NCBI GenBank assembly: GCA_964422155.1
Contig: CAYQZZ010000076.1
Coordinates: 1-8,927 of the forward strand
Length of the DNA: 8,927 bases
Direction: 5' to 3'
From: JBGPRB01 sp964422155
Lineage (GTDB): Bacteria > Chloroflexota > Dehalococcoidia > Dehalococcoidales > RBG-16-60-22
A program made the position numbers and the translations under genes. The notes below the pieces were generated by a model. It was not told the origin of the DNA and searched no databases. It saw only the letters and a list, made by a program, of their open reading frames with translations. Below, in pieces: positions 1 through 6,976 of this stretch (position 1 is its first letter; the number at the start of each line of letters is the position of its first letter).

Positions 1-55
1 CCCGGACAACCTGCGCGCCATGATGGCGGCGGCGAAAGAATACGGAAAGTATTAA
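1..55 (+). CDS. 3' end of a fourth URO-D-like methyltransferase paralogue (partial, cut by window edge)
   Basis: Reading from base 2, the first codons give PDNLRAMMAAAKEYGKY followed by TAA at 53-55. This matches the C-terminus of the three complete paralogues downstream, which end in DNLKAMMDAAKEYGVYKK, NIRAMMDAVKEYGKY and DNLRAMMAAAREYGVYK. It is therefore the tail of another member of the same tandem family, lying on the same strand immediately upstream. Only 17 residues are visible, so nothing can be said about its active site. The family match is seen directly; its function is inferred from the neighbours. Confidence 0.9.
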   Translation, partial: PDNLRAMMAAAKEYGKY

Positions 56-127
56 AATTAGCTCAAAAATTAAAAATAAATCTTAAAAATAAAAAATAGA
101 TTTGATTTTTATAAGGGGGTAATTAAT
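56..127 (+). other. A/T-rich intergenic spacer with ribosome binding site
   Basis: This 72-nt gap separates the truncated paralogue from the first complete one. It is almost entirely A and T, with several AAAAAT runs, in sharp contrast to the G/C-rich coding sequence on both sides. It ends in a G-rich Shine-Dalgarno, AAGGGGGT at 113-120, spaced 8 nt from the ATG at 128. I see no convincing paired -35/-10 promoter and no hairpin. It most likely serves as an unstructured translation-initiation leader inside the operon, though a weak promoter cannot be excluded. Confidence 0.55.
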
Positions 128-1471
128 ATGGCAGCGACAAAAAACTGGGCAGGAATGACCTGGCAGGAAAAACGCGAGGAGCGCTTTAAAAGGTGGCTTA
201 ACCCGATAGACGTGAAATTCGTCAGCAAGGAAGCGGAAAAGCTCTATAAACAGCGGGTGACCCGGTTCATCAAGGCCATCAAGCTGGAGGAGACCGACCG
301 CGTGCCGGTGATGCTACCCACGGGCAACTCTCCGGCTTACTGGGGAGGGGCGAACTTCCGCACCCTGATGTACGACTATAAAAAAGGCCACGAGATATGG
401 AAAAAATTCATGGTTGCCTTCGGGGACATGGATATCTTCAGCGGGCCCAGCTTCATCCCCTGCGGCAGGATAGCCGAGGCCGTCCCTTCCAGGCAGCAAA
501 AGCTGCCCGGCCTGGGCCTGCCGGGTGACGCCCATATGAACCAGTTCGTCGAGGGCGAGTACATGATGGCGGATGAATATGATAAATATATGCTGGACCC
601 GACCGATTATAATCTTCGCGTCATGATGCCCCGCACTACCCCCCTCTTTGAGTCTTTCAGAAAGCTGCCGCCCTTTAGCGCCATCATGGGTAATTTCTGG
701 ATTACCGCTCTCGCGGACCCGGATATTCGCCGGACGTTCGAGACCCTCATGAGCCTGACGGATGAGCAGAAGAAATGGATGGATTCCAATCTGGAAATCA
801 ACCAGTATATCAAAGAGCACGGCTATCCTTCTTTGTGGGGAGGGGGAATCATGGCCGGGGCTCCTTTCGACCATTTTGCCGACGCCCTGCGCGGCACCCG
901 CGGCATCGTCATGGATATGTTCCGCCAGCCTAAAAAGCTGCTAGCAGCGATGGAGCGATATTTACAGTGGGCTATTGAAACCAATATCAAGAACTTTCCC
1001 ATGTCGGCCAGTCCCATCTGCGTTATGCCCCTGCACAAGGGAGACGATACCTTTATGTCTGATAAGCAGTTCGAAGAGTTCTACTGGCCTACCCTGCGGC
1101 GCCTTTTCCTGGCGATGATAAACGAAGGCCTGGTGCCGATGCCTTTCGCCGAGGGAAGATATACCAATCGACTCAAACAGATTGCGGATACCCCGAAGAG
1201 CGGCGTCATCTGGTGGTTCGACCAGACGGATATGAAAGCGGCGAAGCGTATCATCGGCGATATCTGCTGTATCGCCGGCAACGTGCCCGCTTCGTTGATG
1301 ATTACCGGCACGACCGCACAGGTGAAGGATAACTGCCGCCGGCTTATCGCGGATTGCGCCCCGGGCGGCGGCTTTATCCTGGCCGGCGGCGCCCACATCG
1401 ATACTGACAGGATGGATAATCTCAAAGCCATGATGGACGCTGCAAAAGAGTACGGCGTCTATAAGAAATAA
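128..1471 (+). CDS. URO-D superfamily methyltransferase-like protein, paralogue 1
   Basis: This 447-residue protein belongs to the uroporphyrinogen decarboxylase/MtaA superfamily, judged from the DRVPVMLP strand (57-64), the LHKGDD segment (302-307), the FMSDKQFEEFYWP helix (309-321), AGNVP (383-387) and a GGGFIL strand near 413-418. Members of this fold either decarboxylate uroporphyrinogen or move methyl groups to or from corrinoid proteins. Here the tandem paralogues and the downstream pterin methyltransferase favour a soluble methyltransferase I that demethylates an unknown substrate. It is longer than the usual 340 or so residues, with a conserved W-rich N-terminal extension (NWAGMTWQEKREERFKRW, residues 6-23). 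The MtaA-type zinc motif His-x-Cys is replaced by PFAEG (339-343), and the late Cys is Ala422. Cys381, Cys403, Cys410 and His303 are shared with the paralogues. The start is supported by AAGGGGGT 8 nt upstream. Family membership is confident; substrate is unknown. Confidence 0.82.
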   Translation: MAATKNWAGMTWQEKREERFKRWLNPIDVKFVSKEAEKLYKQRVTRFIKAIKLEETDRVPVMLPTGNSPAYWGGANFRTLMYDYKKGHEIWKKFMVAFGDMDIFSGPSFIPCGRIAEAVPSRQQKLPGLGLPGDAHMNQFVEGEYMMADEYDKYMLDPTDYNLRVMMPRTTPLFESFRKLPPFSAIMGNFWITALADPDIRRTFETLMSLTDEQKKWMDSNLEINQYIKEHGYPSLWGGGIMAGAPFDHFADALRGTRGIVMDMFRQPKKLLAAMERYLQWAIETNIKNFPMSASPICVMPLHKGDDTFMSDKQFEEFYWPTLRRLFLAMINEGLVPMPFAEGRYTNRLKQIADTPKSGVIWWFDQTDMKAAKRIIGDICCIAGNVPASLMITGTTAQVKDNCRRLIADCAPGGGFILAGGAHIDTDRMDNLKAMMDAAKEYGVYKK

Positions 1472-1489
1472 TAAACAGGGAAGCTCGAA

Positions 1490-1553
1490 GGGGCGTTAGC
1501 CCTGATAGGTTACCGGAAATACCTATTCTCTCAATCTCGAGAGGACAAAAGAA
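1490..1553 (+). promoter_or_regulatory. Structured intergenic leader before paralogue 2
   Basis: Three short inverted repeats lie in the 82-nt gap. GGGC (1491-1494) pairs with GCCC (1499-1502), ATAGGT (1505-1510) pairs with ACCTAT (1521-1526), and CTCTC (1528-1532) pairs with GAGAG (1539-1543). The last overlaps the Shine-Dalgarno AGAGGA (1540-1545), which sits 8 nt before the ATG at 1554. The arrangement could mask ribosome access or mark a processing site that adjusts the ratio of paralogues. No U-tract follows, so it is not a terminator. The pairing is visible; the regulatory role is inference. Confidence 0.35.
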
Positions 1554-2888
1554 ATGTTTCAGAGACCTGATAACTGGTCGAAGCTGACCTGGCGGCAGAA
1601 ACGCGACCTGCGTCTGGATAAGTGGATAAACCCCGAGGGCGTTAAGTTCGTTAGCAAAGAAGCGGAGAGGGGCTACAAAGCCCGCGCCACGCGCCTGGCT
1701 AAAGCCACAAAAATGGAAATACCCGACCGCGTGCCCTGCATGGTGCCCACCGGCTGGTTCCCCGCCTGGAACGCCGGCGTCCCCCTCAAGGAGGTCATGT
1801 ACGACCCCGAGCTAATGAAAAAGGTCTGGCTCAGGTTCGTGGATGAGTACGATTCGGATACTTTCGACGGCACCCTGTTTTTCCAGGCGCAGGTCAGCGA
1901 TTTGATGGGGGCGAAGACGATGAAATGGCCCGGTCACGGTCTGCCCGATGACGCCCATTCCTACCAGTACATCGAGGGCGAATATATGAAGGCGGACGAG
2001 TACGACCTCTTCATGAAAGACCCGTTCGATTTCCAGTTGCGCAAGCTGCTGCCGCGCACCATGGGCGTCTTTGAGCCCTTTAAAGACATGCCTTCGTTTT
2101 CGTCCCACCAGGGCCTGCCCGAGCGCCTGATGATAATGTGCCTCGACCCGCAATTTCAAAAATTGTTTAAAGCTATCAGTAAAGCAAGTAAATGCCTGCC
2201 GGCTTGGGGCAAAGCCACCGCCGAGACTACCGCGGCCGCCCGGGCGAAGGGCTTCCCAATGTTCCGCGGCGGTATGGCCGTCGCCCCTTTCGATGTCTTC
2301 GCCGATAGTCTGCGCGGTACCCATGGCATCGTGATGGATATGTACCGCCAGCCGGATAAAATCCACGAGGCGATGGAATTCGTCCTGCCCCAGCTCCTTT
2401 CCGGGGCCATCGCTATGGCTGACGACGCCGATTGCCCCGTAATAATGATGCCGCTGCATAAGGGCGACGACGCTTTCATGTCCGATAAACAGTTCGAGAC
2501 CTTCTACTGGCCCACTTTCAAAAGACTGCTCCTGGCCATGGTGGAAGAAGGACTGGTGCCTTTCCCCGTGGCCGAAGGAGCGTATAATCGCCGCCTGGAA
2601 TATATTTCAGATATGCCTAAGTCAGCCGTCGTCTGGATGTTCGACCAGACGAATATGGCTAACGTTAAAAAGACGGTGGGGAAGGTCGCCTGTATCGCCG
2701 GCAACGTGCCTGTCTCCGTAGCTTACACCGGCACGGCTAAAGAGATGAAGGAATACTGCCGCAAGCTAATCGAGACCTGTGCCCCGGGCGGCGGCTATAT
2801 CCTTAGCGGCGGCTCGACTTTCGATATGGCTAAGCCGGAGAATATCCGCGCCATGATGGACGCGGTGAAAGAGTACGGGAAGTATTAG
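1554..2888 (+). CDS. URO-D superfamily methyltransferase-like protein, paralogue 2
   Basis: This 444-residue protein is co-linear with its two neighbours. It has the N-terminal NWSKLTWRQKRDLRLDKW block (residues 7-24), DRVPCMVP (58-65), WPGHGLPDDA (125-134), LRGTHGIVMDMYRQP (253-267), LHKGDDAFMSDKQFETFYWP (301-320), AGNVPVS (382-388) and CAPGGGYIL (409-417). The role is inferred to be methyl transfer from a substrate to a corrinoid protein, by analogy with MtaA-family and O-demethylase methyltransferase I enzymes. At the position of the MtaA zinc ligands it has PVAEGAY (338-344), so even the Phe of the other two copies is changed to Val; the late Cys is Ser421. Divergence is greatest at roughly residues 183-235, a plausible substrate-determining segment. 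Its stop overlaps the Shine-Dalgarno of the next gene, which indicates translational coupling. It could instead be a non-methyltransferase URO-D relative. Confidence 0.82.
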   Translation: MFQRPDNWSKLTWRQKRDLRLDKWINPEGVKFVSKEAERGYKARATRLAKATKMEIPDRVPCMVPTGWFPAWNAGVPLKEVMYDPELMKKVWLRFVDEYDSDTFDGTLFFQAQVSDLMGAKTMKWPGHGLPDDAHSYQYIEGEYMKADEYDLFMKDPFDFQLRKLLPRTMGVFEPFKDMPSFSSHQGLPERLMIMCLDPQFQKLFKAISKASKCLPAWGKATAETTAAARAKGFPMFRGGMAVAPFDVFADSLRGTHGIVMDMYRQPDKIHEAMEFVLPQLLSGAIAMADDADCPVIMMPLHKGDDAFMSDKQFETFYWPTFKRLLLAMVEEGLVPFPVAEGAYNRRLEYISDMPKSAVVWMFDQTNMANVKKTVGKVACIAGNVPVSVAYTGTAKEMKEYCRKLIETCAPGGGYILSGGSTFDMAKPENIRAMMDAVKEYGKY

Positions 2889-2900
2889 GAGAACATGATG
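2887..2900 (+). promoter_or_regulatory. Ribosome binding site overlapping the paralogue 2 stop; ambiguous double ATG
   Basis: AGGAG at 2887-2891 overlaps the TAG stop at 2886-2888. Two consecutive ATG codons follow, at 2895 and 2898. The first is only 3 nt from the Shine-Dalgarno, while the second is 6 nt away and closer to the usual spacing, so the protein may really start at 2898. The overlap implies that ribosomes finishing paralogue 2 reinitiate on paralogue 3. Confidence 0.65.
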
Positions 2901-4235
2901 GAAGGTGTTGCCAACTGGGAAAAAATGACCTGGCAGGAAAAGCGCGAGGAGCGTTTTAAGCGCTGGCTTAATCCGGGTATTAAATTCAATAATAAAGAGG
3001 CGGAAAAGCTCTATAAAGAGCGCACGACCCGTTTTATTAAAGCCATCAAGCTGGAGGAGCCGGACCGCGTGCCCTGCATGCTGCCCTCCGGCGTTTTCCC
3101 CGCCTATTACGCCGGCTACACCCTCAAGGAAGTCATGTACGACTACGAGAAGCTTAAAAAGGCCTACCTGAAATTTATCGCCGAGTTCGATATGGACACC
3201 TTTACCGGCCCCAGCCTCGTCTTCCCCGGCAAAGCTCTGGAAATGACCGACCACCGCCTTCATAAGTGGCCCGGCCACGGCCTGCCGGATAATGCTTCTC
3301 TGTACCAGTACGTGGAAAAGGACTACATGAAAGCGGACGAGTACCCCGCTTTTCTGGGCAACCCCGCCGACTACTGGTGGCGCGTTCTTCTGCCGCGGGC
3401 GGTGGGTGCCCTCGAGCCTTTTAGGAAAATGCCTCCGATGACCGGCACGATGGGCGTGCCTTTGCCGTTCTATGCCGCGATGGCTGACCCGGATGTCGAG
3501 GCGGCTTTAAAGACGATGATCGAGGCGGGTAAAGAGGTCATCAGGTGGCAGAAGGTCATTGCCGAGCTGAACCTGGCGTCTCTGGCCGCCGGCATCCCCA
3601 ATCTGCGCAGCGGGGCGATGGGGGGAGCCCCTTTCGACACCATTGTGGATATGCTGCGCGGCACCCAGGGCATGGTGATGGATATGTACCGCCAGCCGGA
3701 GCGACTGCACGAAGCGATGGAGAAGGTCGTCCCCAACACGATAAGGTCGGCCGTGGCGATGGCGGACGCTACCGGCTCCCCGATGTGCTTTATGCCCCTC
3801 CATAAAGGCGATGAGAGCTTTATGTCCCCCAAACAGTTCGAGACCTTTTACTGGACGACCTTCCGGCGGGTACTGATGGGGATGATTGAGGAGGGGCTGG
3901 TGCCCTATCCCTTCGCCGAAGGCCGGTACGGCGCCCGCCTTGAGGTCATTAAAGAGCTGCCTAAGTCCTCAATTCTCTGGAGCTTTGAAGACATCGACAT
4001 GGCGCGGGCGAAAAAGGTCCTCGGCGGTTCCGCCTGCATCGCGGGGAATGTCCCTTCTTCAGTGCTGTATACGAAGTCCCCCGAAGAGGTAAAGGAATAC
4101 TGCCACAAGCTTATCGAGACCTGTGCCCCGGGCGGCGGCTATATTTTGACCGGGGCGGCCGGGATGAACGAGGGCAATCCGGATAACCTACGCGCCATGA
4201 TGGCTGCCGCCAGAGAATACGGAGTCTATAAATAG
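2895..4235 (+). CDS. URO-D superfamily methyltransferase-like protein, paralogue 3
   Basis: This 446-residue third complete copy carries NWEKMTWQEKREERFKRW (residues 7-24), nearly identical to paralogue 1. It also has DRVPCMLP (57-64), WPGHGLPDNA (125-134), LHKGDESFMSPKQFETFYW (302-320), PFAEGRY (339-345), AGNVPSS (383-389) and CAPGGGYIL (410-418). The zinc-binding His-x-Cys and late Cys of MtaA/MtbA are absent, as in the other copies. Paralogue 3 departs from them around residue 365, with FEDIDM where the others have FDQTDM or FDQTNM. The presumed job is transfer of a methyl group from a small methylated compound to a corrinoid protein, in the cytoplasm. The gene is followed after 17 nt by the pterin methyltransferase, with AGGAG at 4239-4243, so the two are almost certainly co-transcribed. 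Family is confident; reaction and substrate are inferred. Confidence 0.82.
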   Translation: MMEGVANWEKMTWQEKREERFKRWLNPGIKFNNKEAEKLYKERTTRFIKAIKLEEPDRVPCMLPSGVFPAYYAGYTLKEVMYDYEKLKKAYLKFIAEFDMDTFTGPSLVFPGKALEMTDHRLHKWPGHGLPDNASLYQYVEKDYMKADEYPAFLGNPADYWWRVLLPRAVGALEPFRKMPPMTGTMGVPLPFYAAMADPDVEAALKTMIEAGKEVIRWQKVIAELNLASLAAGIPNLRSGAMGGAPFDTIVDMLRGTQGMVMDMYRQPERLHEAMEKVVPNTIRSAVAMADATGSPMCFMPLHKGDESFMSPKQFETFYWTTFRRVLMGMIEEGLVPYPFAEGRYGARLEVIKELPKSSILWSFEDIDMARAKKVLGGSACIAGNVPSSVLYTKSPEEVKEYCHKLIETCAPGGGYILTGAAGMNEGNPDNLRAMMAAAREYGVYK

Positions 4236-4252
4236 AACAGGAGAATATAAAA

Positions 4253-5116
4253 ATGGACACAAAAGTGACCAGCCCAACCAGAGAAGTCATCATTTCCTAT
4301 GACCGCCCTACGGTCATCATCGGCGAGCGTATTAATCCCACCGGCAGAAAGAAACTTACCGAGGCTTTGAAAGCCGGCGACCTTGAAATGGTACGCAATG
4401 AAGCGCTCCTCCAGGTGGCCGCCGGCGCGGACATCATCGACTGCAATGTGAATGCGCCCGGCGCTAACGACGTCGAACTCCTGCCCAGAGCTGTAAGGGT
4501 TGTCCAGGAGGCAGTCGATGCGCCCATGTGCCTCGATAGTCCTAATAAGGACGCCCTCGAAGCGGCCCTGAAAGTCTACCGGGGCAAGCCGCTGGTCAAC
4601 TCCGTCAGCGGCGAGGAGCGTTCCCTGGAGAGAATGCTGCCCCTGGTGAAGCATTACGGCTGCTCGGTAATTGGTCTGGTTCAGGATGATGAAGGTATTC
4701 CCAAGAACACCGAGCGCCGCATCGCCATCGCCCATAAAATTGTGGAGAGGGCGGAAAAGGCCGGCATTCCCCGCGAAAATGTCGTTATCGATGTCCTGGT
4801 GTTTCCCATCGGCGCCGAAGCTAAAGCAGGACTTGACGTTCTTGAGGCTATCCGGCGCATTAGAGAGGAGCTGGGCGTCAATATCACCATGGGCGCCAGT
4901 AATATCTCCTTCGGCATGCCGGACCGTCCCGTCATCAATGCCGCCTGGGCGTCAATGGTAATCAACGCCGGTGCCACCGCTTTAGTCACCGATGCCGCCA
5001 AGGTCAGACCGGCCATCCTGGCTACCGACCTGATTCTAGCCCGTGATAGGTTTGCGCGGCGTTATATTGAAGACCATCGCAAGCGCGAGCAGGCCGCCCA
5101 GCAAGCCCAGAAATAG
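4253..5116 (+). CDS. Pterin-binding methyltransferase (AcsE/MetH/MtrH-like), methyl-H4folate:corrinoid type
   Basis: This 287-residue protein forms a single pterin-binding TIM barrel like AcsE (methyltetrahydrofolate:corrinoid/iron-sulfur protein methyltransferase) and the folate domain of MetH. The hallmarks are visible in order: GERINPTG (24-31), DCNVN (63-67), CLDSPN (93-98), NSVSGE (116-121), a VIDVLVFPIG strand with Asp180, and GASNISFG (214-221). These correspond to the Asp and Asn residues that hold the pterin in AcsE. The expected reaction is exchange of a methyl group between a corrinoid protein and tetrahydrofolate. As the last gene after the URO-D-like paralogues, it fits methyltransferase II of an O-demethylase-type system, delivering methyl-H4folate to the Wood-Ljungdahl methyl branch. 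The charged, Gln/Ala-rich C-terminal tail (about 263-287) is probably a helix outside the barrel. The start is supported by AGGAG 9 nt upstream. Dihydropteroate synthase is less likely, because the GERINPTG form and AcsE-like length fit better. Confidence 0.85.
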   Translation: MDTKVTSPTREVIISYDRPTVIIGERINPTGRKKLTEALKAGDLEMVRNEALLQVAAGADIIDCNVNAPGANDVELLPRAVRVVQEAVDAPMCLDSPNKDALEAALKVYRGKPLVNSVSGEERSLERMLPLVKHYGCSVIGLVQDDEGIPKNTERRIAIAHKIVERAEKAGIPRENVVIDVLVFPIGAEAKAGLDVLEAIRRIREELGVNITMGASNISFGMPDRPVINAAWASMVINAGATALVTDAAKVRPAILATDLILARDRFARRYIEDHRKREQAAQQAQK

Positions 5117-5188
5117 CGGTGATTGCCAGGAATGTAACGACGAAGCAACCCCGTAGAGAAGAATACAGATTGCCTGGTTCCTTCATGC

Positions 5189-5218
5189 TTGACAGGCACG
5201 CTGGCAAAGTCATATACT
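5189..5218 (+). promoter_or_regulatory. Promoter of the initiator tRNA gene
   Basis: A perfect -35 box TTGACA (5189-5194) and a -10 box TATACT (5213-5218) are separated by 18 nt. Transcription would begin near 5225, about 10 nt before the mature tRNA start at 5235, which suits a short 5' leader removed by RNase P. This is the strongest sigma-70-type promoter in the window and separates the tRNA from the upstream operon. Confidence 0.75.
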
Positions 5219-5234
5219 TAAAGTTGCACTTCGA

Positions 5235-5310
<76 letters not shown>

Positions 5311-5321
5311 TTTCTGAAGCT

Positions 5322-5361
5322 AAAATCCCCCGAATCTGAAAGATGATTCCGGGGGATTTTT
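5322..5361 (+). terminator. Rho-independent terminator after the tRNA
   Basis: AAAATCCCCC (5322-5331) pairs perfectly with GGGGGATTTT (5351-5360). The helix continues with a G-C pair, a one-base bulge and AATC/GATT around a short loop, and the descending arm runs into a T tract. It lies 12 nt after the tRNA and presumably ends its transcript. If the island model is right, this terminator came in with the element. Confidence 0.88.
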
Positions 5362-5492
5362 CATTTCATTGCGGTTTTCATGAAGCCACCCAGCTTGCAG
5401 TTCAAGTCTTTTTACAGGTAGACAGGATTTATGTAGACCTGAAAATGTTATTTCTGCTAAGATGATATAACGAAAACAGGGAGGGTGGGAAA
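5362..5492 (+). promoter_or_regulatory. Upstream region of the FAD oxidoreductase: possible extended -10 promoter and small inverted repeat
   Basis: Within this 131-nt gap, TGATATAAC at 5463-5471 matches an extended -10 element (TG-n-TATAAT-like), without a recognisable -35. It would start transcription just ahead of the G-rich Shine-Dalgarno AGGGAGGG (5478-5485), giving a very short leader before the ATG at 5493. Further upstream, CAGGT (5415-5419) and ACCTG (5437-5441) form an inverted repeat, and GTAGAC occurs twice, 15 bp apart (5418 and 5433). These could be an operator, but the match is short. Confidence 0.4.
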
Positions 5493-6944
5493 ATGCAAAA
5501 AACAGCTGTTAAAAATTTGGTAGTGCAGGAACTAAAAAAAATTGTAGGGAATGATTTTGTCTCCACTACACCGGCTGACCTGTATATTTACGCGCAGGAC
5601 ATGACACAGGCTGAGCCAAGCTGGCCTGATATAGTAGTTATGCCGAAATCGGTGGAGGAGGTACAGGCAATCATACGCCTGGCCAATAAAGAGAAGATAC
5701 CGGTCACTCCTTACATTGCCGGTGGCAATATTGGGGGGCTGACCATCCCCCTTAAAGGAGGCATATCACTTGACCTGAAGAGAATGAATCGTATCATAGA
5801 GGTAAATGAGACCGACATGTATGCGGTTGTAGAGCCTGGGGTGACATTCGGTCACATAAAAGCTTGCCTTGAGAAGCATCACTCCAATTTAATTTATACC
5901 TATGCCTTTTCACCACCCTCCACCAGCGTCATGGCTAATGCCCTTGTGCAGGGACTTGATGATTTGTCCTTTAGATATGGAGCCGCCTCACACTGGGTCA
6001 GCGGGCTGGAAGTGGTTTTACCCACGGGAGAGATGGTGAGAATCGGCTCCTGTGCGGTAAGCGATACGTGGCAGGCACTTGTTCCCTTCCCCGAACTGGC
6101 TGGCCTTTTCCTGGGATGGCAGGGCGCTACGGGTGTGATTACCAAGATGGCTGTGAGCCTCTGGCCCAGGCCCAAACACACAACACAAGTAACCTACCTG
6201 TTTATGGACTTTGAAGGTGCCGATAAGTATCTACGGGCAATATCAAGAACCCGGGTGCCTGATGATATTACAGTTGGCACCTCTGTCTGGCAGAGGGTTG
6301 AGCAGCAGGCCGCAGGACATGTGAAGGTTTCCACTTATCCGGCTCAAGCCATCAGTCCCGGGGAGCCCGAACTCGCCGTAAATGCGGCAATTTCGGGGAA
6401 TACAATAAATGAGCTTAATGCCAAGGTAGAAGTCATTGAAGAAGTGGTCAGGGAAGAGCTTAAAGATATTAATAATAAAATGATAAAAGCTGGAACTTCG
6501 AATGGCAGAAAAGTGGTCCTTCCTACGCAGATGTTAGGCGTGCTCAGTTCCGGGGGAGGGCTAACCTGGGTTGGAACCTACGGGCCGATGAGCAACTGGC
6601 TTGAGACTGCCAAAAGGGGTTGTGCTTTGCAGGATAAGCACGGCTTTACACGGACCTTATACACCAGGGTTATGAACGAAGGGCACTTTGTCGCTGTAAG
6701 GTGGTTGCTGCCTTTCGACAAAGGAGACCCCGATATGGTAAAGAGAATCCAGGCATTGTACATGGACCAGCTCGAAATGATTCTGGATATGGGTTTTATA
6801 CCGTACAAGACGCCCGTCTGGGCAATCAGAAAGCTGGAAGAAAAAGCCGACGCCAATTGGGTGAAATTGCATCGCAGAGTTAAAGAAATGCTTGACCCCA
6901 ATAATATCATGAATCCCGGAAGATGGGGTGCCCCACAGGAGTAG
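5493..6944 (+). CDS. FAD-linked oxidoreductase, VAO/4-cresol dehydrogenase-like (PCMH fold)
   Basis: This 483-residue flavoprotein has the PCMH-type FAD-binding domain at about residues 45-225. PDIVVMPKSVEEVQAIIRLA is followed by VTPYIAGGNIGG (71-82), GGISLDLKRMN (89-99), VEPGVTFG (113-120), YGAASHWVSGLEVVLPTGE (162-180) and GATGVITKMAVSLWPRP (211-227). The end, DPNNIMNPGRWG (468-479), resembles the DPNxIxxPGRxG signature of vanillyl-alcohol oxidase and 4-cresol dehydrogenase more than GlcD glycolate dehydrogenase. Such enzymes oxidise phenolic or hydroxy-acid substrates and pass electrons to oxygen or, in anaerobes, to a separate carrier; no electron-transfer partner is nearby. No signal peptide or membrane segment is seen, so it is cytoplasmic. 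The gene follows a probable promoter, and the DUF169 gene begins 32 nt after it. Substrate and covalent flavin attachment cannot be judged from sequence. AGA/AGG arginine codons dominate, unlike the upstream operon. Confidence 0.8.
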   Translation: MQKTAVKNLVVQELKKIVGNDFVSTTPADLYIYAQDMTQAEPSWPDIVVMPKSVEEVQAIIRLANKEKIPVTPYIAGGNIGGLTIPLKGGISLDLKRMNRIIEVNETDMYAVVEPGVTFGHIKACLEKHHSNLIYTYAFSPPSTSVMANALVQGLDDLSFRYGAASHWVSGLEVVLPTGEMVRIGSCAVSDTWQALVPFPELAGLFLGWQGATGVITKMAVSLWPRPKHTTQVTYLFMDFEGADKYLRAISRTRVPDDITVGTSVWQRVEQQAAGHVKVSTYPAQAISPGEPELAVNAAISGNTINELNAKVEVIEEVVREELKDINNKMIKAGTSNGRKVVLPTQMLGVLSSGGGLTWVGTYGPMSNWLETAKRGCALQDKHGFTRTLYTRVMNEGHFVAVRWLLPFDKGDPDMVKRIQALYMDQLEMILDMGFIPYKTPVWAIRKLEEKADANWVKLHRRVKEMLDPNNIMNPGRWGAPQE

Positions 6945-6976
6945 CCTGAATTCCGTTCCAAAAGAAGGAGGTTAAT

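Noticed and set aside
314..874. 186-codon open frame on the minus strand inside paralogue 1
   Set aside because: It is antisense to a clearly conserved protein, has no recognisable domain or ribosome binding site, and arises from G/C-rich third positions.
1812..2459. 215-codon minus-strand open frame inside paralogue 2
   Set aside because: Similar antisense frames occur at equivalent places in the other paralogues, as expected for shadows of one conserved coding sequence; the His-rich composition is typical of such shadows.
2766..3278. 170-codon minus-strand open frame spanning the junction of paralogues 2 and 3
   Set aside because: It overlaps two supported genes and the translationally coupled junction, with no motif or start signal.
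128..4235. Tandem URO-D proteins as true HemE haem-biosynthesis enzymes
   Set aside because: Multiple tandem copies, extra N-terminal length and the adjacent pterin methyltransferase do not fit HemE, and no other tetrapyrrole genes are present.
4226..4735. 169-codon minus-strand open frame over the pterin methyltransferase gene
   Set aside because: The sense frame contains all the pterin-binding motifs, while the antisense product resembles nothing recognisable.
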